From Thermoplasmata archaeon (GTDB taxonomy: Archaea > Thermoplasmatota > E2 > DHVEG-1 > B8-G13), in contig QMST01000034.1 of assembly GCA_003649745.1 (NCBI GenBank), positions 1 through 6,150 of the forward strand: a stretch of DNA of 6,150 nt, given 5' to 3'. The translations under genes were made by a program, and so were the position numbers. The notes under the pieces were generated by a model, which saw only the letters and a list, made by a program, of their open reading frames with translations, was not told the origin of the DNA and did no database searches. Positions 1-4,502 of this stretch are shown piece after piece. Each line of letters begins with the position of its first letter. The stretch's first letter is position 1.

Positions 1-210
1 AAACCCGAAAAAAGCTCTTGCCGCTCTTGCTATGCCTTCTACTGATAAAAGATCTGGTCTGTTTGGAAAAAACTCGATACTTACTTTATTATTCTCAACC
101 CGGTCTAGTTCAGCACCAATCATGGGTATTCTTTCTAAAAATTTGTCCTTAGAGAGTTTGTAACCTAGGATGTTGAGAAAATCATTATAGTCAAATGTGA
201 CAACTGGCAT
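1..210 (-). CDS. pheT: Phenylalanyl-tRNA synthetase beta subunit, N-terminal 70 residues (cut by the window edge)
   Basis: Reading leftward from the ATG at 210 gives an uninterrupted 70-codon frame that runs off base 1. It begins MPVVTFDYNDFLNILGYKLS and continues with IPMIGAELDRVE (about residues 29-40) and VSIEFFPNRPDLLSVEGIAR (about 43-62). These are hallmarks of the archaeal/eukaryal-type PheRS beta subunit. The bacterial beta subunit begins quite differently, so this also marks the DNA as archaeal. The protein pairs with PheS to charge tRNA-Phe in the cytoplasm; the beta chain carries the editing and tRNA-binding modules, which lie outside the window. The first ATG matches the family N-terminus, so the start is secure. 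No Shine-Dalgarno sequence precedes it; a box A-like element about 26 bases upstream suggests a leaderless transcript. It is divergent from the gene at 321. Family assignment is by recognition of the conserved segments. Confidence 0.93.
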   Translation of the reverse strand, partial: MPVVTFDYNDFLNILGYKLSKDKFLERIPMIGAELDRVENNKVSIEFFPNRPDLLSVEGIARAARAFFGF

Positions 211-231
211 ATCTTTTTCAAAAAAGTGAAT

Positions 232-249
232 CTCTTAAAGGTTTATTTG
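232..249 (-). promoter_or_regulatory. Probable pheT promoter (box A, leaderless)
   Basis: On the minus strand this reads AAATAAACCTTTAAGAG, with a TTTAAG box A core at 239-234. The core centre lies about 26 bases upstream of the pheT ATG at 210. That is the usual box A to transcription start distance in archaea, so transcription would begin at or next to the start codon. No purine-rich ribosome site lies between them, which agrees with leaderless initiation. AT-rich DNA throws up such matches by chance, so the support comes mainly from the spacing. Confidence 0.42.
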
Positions 250-277
250 ATTTTGGGAAATTCTTTTTTCTGAAAAA

Positions 278-289
278 ACTTTTAAAACT
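278..289 (+). promoter_or_regulatory. Possible promoter of the MTH1187-family gene
   Basis: The stretch ACTTTTAAAACT contains a TTTTAAAA core (281-287 region) after an A-rich, possible BRE segment (GAAAAAA, 272-278). It is the best box A candidate ahead of the gene at 321. Box A spacing would place the transcription start near 308-312, giving a very short leader. That sits awkwardly with the GGGAGA ribosome site at 308-313, so a start a few bases earlier is more likely. Confidence 0.38.
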
Positions 290-304
290 ACACAGTTATG
301 TAGT
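287..304. promoter_or_regulatory. 18-bp dyad ACTACA-N6-TGTAGT, operator candidate
   Basis: A perfect inverted repeat with 6-base arms and a 6-base centre lies directly downstream of the candidate box A for the gene at 321, over its expected transcription start. Many archaeal repressors act from this position by blocking polymerase or TBP/TFB. It is also in the divergent region shared with pheT, though about 50 bases beyond the pheT box A. I do not recognise the motif as belonging to a named regulator. With 6-base arms, a chance occurrence in a 110-bp AT-rich spacer is quite possible. Confidence 0.33.
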
Positions 305-320
305 AAAGGGAGATATTGGT

Positions 321-611
321 ATGATTATTGCAGAGCTAAGCATTACACCTTTGGGTGAGGGTACAAGCGTTGGTAAATATGTAAAAATTGCCCTGCAGGT
401 TTTAAAAGAAAGCAGGGTTAAATTTGAGACACATGCGATGGCTACGGTTGTGGAATGTGAAAGTCTTGAAAAACTGTTTGAAGTAGTGAAAAAGGCTCAT
501 TATAGTGTACTAGAGGCTGGTGCAAAGAGGGTTATAACAACCTTAAAAATCGATGATAGGAGAGATAAAGAAGCTACTATAGATAGTAAGCTAGACTCTA
601 TTAAGGTTTAA
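321..611 (+). CDS. MTH1187-family (DUF77/YqgV-like) thiamine-binding-type protein
   Basis: This small cytoplasmic protein of 96 residues is the normal size for the MTH1187 family. Its N-terminal strand reads MIIAELSITPLGEGTSVGKYV, followed by FETHAMATVVE (about residues 36-46) and the family signature TTLKIDDRRDKEATIDSK (about 74-91). Members have a ferredoxin-like alpha/beta fold, form tetramers, and are annotated as thiamine-binding by relation to YkoF. A catalytic role is not established, so the true function is a proposal. The ATG start has a GGGAG ribosome site at 308-312, eight bases away, and the protein start matches the family. The gene lies 64 bases before porC in the same direction. 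That enzyme uses thiamine diphosphate, so a role in thiamine handling would fit its place. Nothing looks broken or foreign. Confidence 0.85.
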   Translation: MIIAELSITPLGEGTSVGKYVKIALQVLKESRVKFETHAMATVVECESLEKLFEVVKKAHYSVLEAGAKRVITTLKIDDRRDKEATIDSKLDSIKV

Positions 612-675
612 AAATTTTTTCAATTCAAAAAAGTTATAATGTATTTTTTCATTCCGTTGCTTGGGGTTACTGTTT
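612..675 (+). promoter_or_regulatory. Spacer before porC: oligo-T stretches and possible internal promoter
   Basis: The 64 bases between the MTH1187-family gene and porC are very AT-rich. They hold two T6 runs (615-620 and 644-649), which could act as archaeal oligo-T terminators. Between them is AAGTTATAATG (631-641), a box A-like element whose spacing would put a start near 660-665, just before the porC ribosome site. The spacer could end or weaken the upstream transcript and restart transcription for the por genes. It could equally be plain read-through DNA, because neither element is strong. Confidence 0.33.
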
Positions 676-1251
676 ATGGCTGAAAATTCCCTTATCGAAA
701 TTTGTTTTCATGGAAGGGGAGGACAGGGTGCTGTCACCGCAGCTAATATTTTAGCCGCAGCTGCATTAAAAGATGGGAATAAGGGTGTGCAAGCTTTTCC
801 ATTTTTTGGCGCGGAGAGGAGAGGAGCCCCAGTTAGAGCCTTTGCTAGGATAGCAAATGAAGAAATCAATTTAAGAAGCGAGGTATATAACCCGGATATT
901 GCTATAGTTTTAGATGAAGGTATTTTGGATATAGTGGATGTAGTTGGTAGCCTGAAAAAAGATGGAGTCATTTTGATAAATACTGAGAAAAAACCAGGTG
1001 ATTTTGATTTTTCTAAAAAATTTAGAGTTGCAACTGTGGATGCTACTGCTATAGCGATAAAACATGATATATTGGTTGGTGGTATACCTGTTGTTAATAC
1101 TCCTATTCTCGGCGCTCTTCCCAGGATACTAGACAGGGTTACATTAAAATCCATAAGAGAGATCATTTTGGAGAGATGGGGAGGAGAAACAGGAGAGAAA
1201 AACGCTAGGGCAACAGAGGATGCATATAAATCTGTGGAGGTGAACTTTTGA
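676..1251 (+). CDS. porC: Pyruvate/2-oxoacid:ferredoxin oxidoreductase, gamma subunit
   Basis: This 191-residue subunit corresponds to domain III of the single-chain pyruvate:ferredoxin oxidoreductases, the part linked with coenzyme A binding. It shows the gamma-family glycine-rich loop FHGRGGQGAVTAANIL (residues 11-26), the segment FPFFGAERRGAPVRAF (41-56), NPDIAIVLDE (72-81), and the late motif GIPVVNTPILGALPRI (136-151). I place the start at the ATG at 676. A longer in-frame reading from a TTG at 661 adds only five residues, has no ribosome site, and would overlap the weak TGGGGTT site (662-668) that serves the ATG. The stop overlaps the porD start by four bases. Gene order gamma-delta-alpha-beta is typical of archaeal and thermophile POR clusters. 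Which 2-oxoacid is used cannot be told from this subunit, since POR and VOR may share one gamma chain. Confidence 0.93.
   Translation: MAENSLIEICFHGRGGQGAVTAANILAAAALKDGNKGVQAFPFFGAERRGAPVRAFARIANEEINLRSEVYNPDIAIVLDEGILDIVDVVGSLKKDGVILINTEKKPGDFDFSKKFRVATVDATAIAIKHDILVGGIPVVNTPILGALPRILDRVTLKSIREIILERWGGETGEKNARATEDAYKSVEVNF
1236..1243 (+). promoter_or_regulatory. Strong Shine-Dalgarno GGAGGTGA supporting the TTG start of porD
   Basis: A near-complete complement to the 16S rRNA 3' end (GGAGGTGA) lies within the last codons of porC, four bases before the TTG at 1248. This supports initiation at the rare TTG codon over the GTG at 1263 further in. The TTG and the porC TGA stop share bases (TTGA), so the two genes are probably translationally coupled. 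Confidence 0.8.
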
Positions 1252-1511
1252 AAAAATATAATGTGAAAACAGGTATTTCTTATCCAAAGATAGGTGCAAT
1301 GGGGAAAACTGGTACCTGGAGGATATTCAAACCTATTTTAGATAAAAACAAATGTATTAAGTGTCTTAGATGTTGGGTTTTTTGCCCTGAGAGTGCGATA
1401 AAAAGAAGAAATGATTCTGTAGAGATAGACTATGATTACTGTAAGGGTTGTGGTGTTTGCGCTAATGTATGCCCTGTTAAAGCTATAGTTATGGCTAAGG
1501 AGGAAAGATAA
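1248..1511 (+). CDS. porD: Pyruvate/2-oxoacid:ferredoxin oxidoreductase, delta (ferredoxin-like) subunit
   Basis: An 87-residue iron-sulfur protein that carries electrons from the beta-subunit cluster toward ferredoxin. It contains two complete CX2CX2CX3CP sets, at residues 36-46 (CIKCLRCWVFCP) and 65-75 (CKGCGVCANVCP), so it should hold two [4Fe-4S] clusters. The N-terminal extension before the first Cys (about 35 residues, with GKTGTWRIFKP at about 19-29) is characteristic of POR delta chains and separates it from free ferredoxins. It corresponds to domain V of single-chain PFOR. The start is TTG, chosen for the strong upstream ribosome site and the overlap with the porC stop. The gene ends in TAATG, sharing one base with the porA ATG. 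Confidence 0.94.
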   Translation: MKKYNVKTGISYPKIGAMGKTGTWRIFKPILDKNKCIKCLRCWVFCPESAIKRRNDSVEIDYDYCKGCGVCANVCPVKAIVMAKEER

Positions 1512-2668
1512 TGAAAGTTGTTATTGACACTGGTAATTATATTGCTGCGCGAGCGGCTATGATGGCGAAGCCTAAGGTTGTTGCAGCTTATCCAATAACA
1601 CCTCAGACTACGATAGTAGAGGGCATAGCAAAATATGTAGAAAACGATGAGCTTGATGCAGAATACATTTGTGTAGAGTCCGAGCACTCTGCTATGTCTG
1701 CATGTATAGGAGCAGCTGCGACAGGCGTGAGAACATTTACTGCTACATCCTCGCATGGTTTGCTTTTGATGCATGAGATGCTGCACTGGGCTGCACTAGC
1801 TAGGCTGCCAATAGTTATGTGTAATGTGAACAGGGCTATAGGTCCAGGGTGGAATATTTGGTGTGATGAGAATGACTCAATAGCACAGAGAGATACTGGG
1901 TGGCTGCAGTTTTATTGTTCAAGTAACCAAGAGGTTTTTGACACTGTGATACAAGCTTATAAGATTGTTGAAAATGAAAAGGTGCTGCTTCCAGCTATGA
2001 TCAACCTTGGTGGTTTTATACTATCACATACGTCTCTACCGGTGAGAATACCAGAGCAAAAGGAAGTAGATGAGTTTTTACCACCCTATGAGCCAAAATG
2101 GAGACTCGATGTTAATCATCCTATAACACATGGTAACATTATTTTCCCTGACGATTATTATAAGATAAGGTATAATATGCAACTAGCTCAAGATAACAGC
2201 AGAAAGATCATAAAAGAAGTTGCTAGGGAATGGAGAGAAAAATTTGGAACCTATCATGGTGATCTAGTAGAAGAGTATAGATGTGATGATGCAGAGCTTG
2301 TTATTCTCGCGATGGGTGCGATAGGAGCTGAGGCAAAGGTCGCAGTGGATAAAATACGTAAAAATGGTTTAAAAGTGGGTTTACTTAGGATAAGAGCGTT
2401 TAGACCCTTTCCAGAGGAAGAAATAATTGGTATGGCAAAAAAGTGTAACAAACTATTGGTGATAGATAGGAATATATCTGTTGGAAATGAGGGTGCTTTA
2501 GCTGGTGAAACAAGAGCTTGTTTAAAAGATAGGGTAGAAGATGCGAATGTTTATGGTTTTATAGCTGGTCTTGGTGGAAAAGATGTTACATATATTGATA
2601 TTGAGAAAATGTGTAAAATGGTGATAGATGGAAAAGCAGGTAGAGTTGAATGGTATGGATTAGGGTGA
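1511..2668 (+). CDS. porA: Pyruvate/2-oxoacid:ferredoxin oxidoreductase, alpha subunit
   Basis: A 385-residue alpha chain of normal length for four-subunit PORs, covering domains I and II of single-chain PFOR. The N-terminal PYR domain has AAYPITPQTTIVEG (residues 25-38); its Thr30 matches the substrate-contacting Thr of PFOR. ESEHSAMSA (56-64) carries Glu58, equivalent to the Glu that activates thiamine diphosphate, and NVNRAIGPGW (105-114) carries Arg108, equivalent to the substrate-binding Arg. TATSSHGLLLMHEML lies at about 77-91. The C-terminal domain has LLRIRAFRPFP and VYGFIAGLGGKD, both usual for the family. The ATG overlaps the porD stop by one base and has an AAGGAGG ribosome site (1497-1503). 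With beta it forms the active site that converts pyruvate and CoA to acetyl-CoA, CO2 and reduced ferredoxin. Pyruvate is the likeliest substrate by overall resemblance, but a branched-chain or related oxoacid is not excluded. Confidence 0.94.
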   Translation: MKVVIDTGNYIAARAAMMAKPKVVAAYPITPQTTIVEGIAKYVENDELDAEYICVESEHSAMSACIGAAATGVRTFTATSSHGLLLMHEMLHWAALARLPIVMCNVNRAIGPGWNIWCDENDSIAQRDTGWLQFYCSSNQEVFDTVIQAYKIVENEKVLLPAMINLGGFILSHTSLPVRIPEQKEVDEFLPPYEPKWRLDVNHPITHGNIIFPDDYYKIRYNMQLAQDNSRKIIKEVAREWREKFGTYHGDLVEEYRCDDAELVILAMGAIGAEAKVAVDKIRKNGLKVGLLRIRAFRPFPEEEIIGMAKKCNKLLVIDRNISVGNEGALAGETRACLKDRVEDANVYGFIAGLGGKDVTYIDIEKMCKMVIDGKAGRVEWYGLG

Positions 2669-2672
2669 TATT

Positions 2673-3581
2673 ATGGCTATAAAAGATTTTCCAATAGAAG
2701 AGTATGTCCTACCAGGTAATGCAGCGTGTCCTGGTTGCCCTTCTACAATGGGTTTGAGGACAGTGCTTAAAGCACTTGGTAAAAAAACAATTTTAACCAT
2801 TCCTGCTTGTTGCACTGCTGTTATACAAAGCTGGTATCCCTATACATCTTTTAATGTTCCTACTCTCAATATAGCATTTGAGGCAGCGGCTTCGGCAGCA
2901 AGTGGTATAGCAGCTGCATTGAAAAAACTTGGAGAAGAAGATATCAATGTTGTTGTATGGGCCGGCGATGGTGGCACATATGATATTGGTCTGCAGGCGT
3001 TGTCAGGTGCGATAGAAAGACAAACGAATTTCCTCTATATCTGTTATAACAATCAGATATACTCAAACACAGGTATCCAAAGAAGCGGTGCAACTCCTTA
3101 TGCAGCTTGGACTACTACAACAGTTAAAGGTAAAAAAGAGTTTAGGAAAGACATAGGTGAGATAATAATAGCGCATCATGTTCCATATGCTGCTACAGCA
3201 TGTGTAAGCTATCCTGAGGATCTTTATAACAAAGTTAAAAAAACTATGGGTATCAGAGGTCCAAAATATATTGAAATACTTGCTCCTTGTCCACCTGGAT
3301 GGAGGTTTAGCATGGATAAAACAGTTGAGATGGGCAAGCTTGCTGTAGAGACAGGTGCATGGATATTGTATGAATATGAGAATGGTAAACTCTCTTTTAA
3401 TGGGATAAGTAAAAGCATAGCCGAAGGGAAATATAAGCCGAAACCAGTGGAGGATTGGCTTAAACTACAAGGTAGGTTTTCACATTTGTTTAAACCAGAA
3501 AAAGATATTGTTAGGATAAATGCGATAAAGGATCATATCAGAGATACATGGGAGCATTATAAAAAGTTAGCCTCTCTTTAG
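2673..3581 (+). CDS. porB: Pyruvate/2-oxoacid:ferredoxin oxidoreductase, beta subunit
   Basis: A 302-residue beta chain (domain VI of single-chain PFOR) that binds thiamine diphosphate and the proximal [4Fe-4S] cluster. Candidate cluster ligands are Cys19 and Cys22 (ACPGCPSTMG), one of Cys46/Cys47 (IPACCTAV) and Cys206 (APCPPGW). The diphosphate motif is AGDGGTYDIG (97-106), with Asp99 as the Mg ligand, and continues to YNNQIYSNTGIQRSGATP (125-142). Most four-subunit PorB chains read YDNEAYMNTG here; the IYSNTG form looks more like single-chain PFOR (VYSNTG). The ATG sits four bases after the GGGTGAT ribosome site (2663-2669), which includes the porA stop, so coupling is likely. The gene ends inside the 3' end of the convergent pantoate kinase gene, overlapping it by 15 bases. 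Length and motifs are complete. Confidence 0.94.
   Translation: MAIKDFPIEEYVLPGNAACPGCPSTMGLRTVLKALGKKTILTIPACCTAVIQSWYPYTSFNVPTLNIAFEAAASAASGIAAALKKLGEEDINVVVWAGDGGTYDIGLQALSGAIERQTNFLYICYNNQIYSNTGIQRSGATPYAAWTTTTVKGKKEFRKDIGEIIIAHHVPYAATACVSYPEDLYNKVKKTMGIRGPKYIEILAPCPPGWRFSMDKTVEMGKLAVETGAWILYEYENGKLSFNGISKSIAEGKYKPKPVEDWLKLQGRFSHLFKPEKDIVRINAIKDHIRDTWEHYKKLASL
3561..3565 (-). terminator. Oligo-T run after the pantoate kinase stop
   Basis: On the minus strand the pantoate kinase stop TAA is followed at once by CTTTTTATAATG, giving a T5 run inside the antisense of porB. It is a plausible factor-independent archaeal stop, since these need little more than oligo-T. Five Ts are a weak signal, and the site also has to be compatible with porB coding. 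Confidence 0.25.
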
Positions 3582-4448
3582 AATTCTAACACCATATCTG
3601 TCTATGTCTGCAACATATACTTTTCCAAAACTTGATAAGGTATTTTTAAGCTCCTCGGTTTTACCTATAGCGAAAACCGAGTTTCCCAGCATACACATTC
3701 CTGCTAACCCATGAAACGATGCTGCATTTATAGCCTTCATCACATCTTCTCTAACTAGCTCTGTTTTTTCTGCGAAATACTTGGATAGTCTTATCATATT
3801 CTCTATGGATGGATTTTCTAATAATTTTTTTGTGCAATATCTACCATAATTTCTTATAAGTCTTAGCTTGTTCTCATCGTTTAAAACATGTTTTGTCTCA
3901 ATTTTTTCCCCTATCACACATATGACAATCTTGTAATCTCCAACTATGTGTTCTATAAACCCCCATGGCGGCAGTCCTGGTTCTCTTCTCACCTCTGCTC
4001 CGCCAAAGGCACTAGCTATAACATCGCTTAAACCTGTTCTCAGTTGCACCTCGGCAGAATGCGCTGCTTTAATAGCATCAATCTTAGATAAACCAAGAAG
4101 GTTAGATAGGGCATAGGCTGCACTCAGAGATGATGCAGCGCTCATCCCAAAACCCTGCCCCTCTGGCAACTCCTGCTTTATCCTAACCATCACCTGGAGA
4201 GGAGAATCTCTTATAATGTTTTTCAAAGCCAGTTTTGTTACCCTTGCATCAGACTCTCTATTATTTATATACACTTTTATATCTTGCCTAGTGGATTTGC
4301 TCATCGTGACCTCTGAAAAAGCACCCAGAGAAATGTTTATACCAGCTCCCCTAGAACCACTTCTCTCAATATTTTCATCATAATATGGTTCAAAGAAGGC
4401 ACTTATATGACCAGGTGCAAACGCTGTAGCCTTCAAAACCCCTAGCAT
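3567..4448 (-). CDS. Pantoate kinase (GHMP family), archaeal coenzyme A synthesis
   Basis: This enzyme phosphorylates pantoate with ATP to 4-phosphopantoate, the first step of the archaea-specific route in which phosphopantothenate synthetase then adds beta-alanine. It is 293 residues from the chosen start, normal for the family. The N-terminus has ATAFAPGHISAFFEP (residues 7-21). The GHMP ATP-binding loop is PEGQGFGMSAASSLSAA (95-111), and AHSAEVQLRTGLSDVIA (130-146) fits the pantoate kinase TGLGDV motif with Ser for the second Gly. Other GHMP kinases (mevalonate, homoserine, shikimate) lack this combination. I chose the ATG at 4448 because AGAGGTGA (4464-4457) stands eight bases before it; a GTG at 4460 would lie inside that ribosome site and add only MRRK. 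It lies 54 bases after coaBC, another CoA gene, and overlaps porB tail to tail by 15 bases. Confidence 0.88.
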   Translation of the reverse strand: MLGVLKATAFAPGHISAFFEPYYDENIERSGSRGAGINISLGAFSEVTMSKSTRQDIKVYINNRESDARVTKLALKNIIRDSPLQVMVRIKQELPEGQGFGMSAASSLSAAYALSNLLGLSKIDAIKAAHSAEVQLRTGLSDVIASAFGGAEVRREPGLPPWGFIEHIVGDYKIVICVIGEKIETKHVLNDENKLRLIRNYGRYCTKKLLENPSIENMIRLSKYFAEKTELVREDVMKAINAASFHGLAGMCMLGNSVFAIGKTEELKNTLSSFGKVYVADIDRYGVRILKRG

Positions 4449-4456
4449 TTTTCTTC

Positions 4457-4464
4457 TCACCTCT
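4457..4464 (-). promoter_or_regulatory. Shine-Dalgarno AGAGGTGA deciding the pantoate kinase start
   Basis: On the minus strand AGAGGTGA matches the archaeal 16S rRNA 3' end and ends eight bases before the ATG at 4448. The upstream GTG (4460-4458) is part of this site itself, so it is not a likely start. The protein should begin MLGVLKATAFAPG. Confidence 0.75.
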
Positions 4465-4466
4465 AC

Positions 4467-4500
4467 ATATTTTCACTTTTTTGAGATGTGAAAAAATATT
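4467..4500. repeat. Imperfect inverted repeat in the coaBC-pantoate kinase spacer
   Basis: ATATTTTCAC (4467-4476) is mirrored by GTGAAAAAATAT (4488-4499), giving a 7-bp perfect stem (TTTTCAC/GTGAAAA) with an 11-base loop and partial pairing beyond. It lies just after the coaBC stop and ends next to the pantoate kinase ribosome site. In the minus-strand transcript it is preceded by a T6 run. Possible roles are a weak terminator, a processing hairpin or a protein site; the AT-rich arms make chance pairing likely enough to keep confidence low. Confidence 0.3.
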
Positions 4501-4502
4501 TA

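Noticed and set aside
661..675. TTG at 661 as the porC start
   Set aside because: It has no ribosome site, would overlap the GGGG-containing site, and adds five residues not typical of the family; the ATG at 676 fits better.
708..1166. 152-codon open frame on the minus strand opposite porC
   Set aside because: It lies wholly within porC, has no family resemblance or ribosome site, and its composition is what antisense of a coding frame gives.
1436..1786. 116-codon open frame on the minus strand opposite porD/porA, rich in Cys, His and Ser
   Set aside because: The Cys and His come from antisense reading of Ala- and Met-rich porA codons; it spans two real genes and shows no ordered metal-binding motif.
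2254..2451. Short minus-strand open frame within porA
   Set aside because: It lies entirely within a well-supported gene and resembles no known family.
3224..3418. Short minus-strand open frame within porB
   Set aside because: It is contained in a complete, well-supported gene and has no supporting signals.
4449..4460. GTG at 4460 as the pantoate kinase start
   Set aside because: The GTG is part of the AGAGGTGA ribosome site that serves the ATG at 4448.
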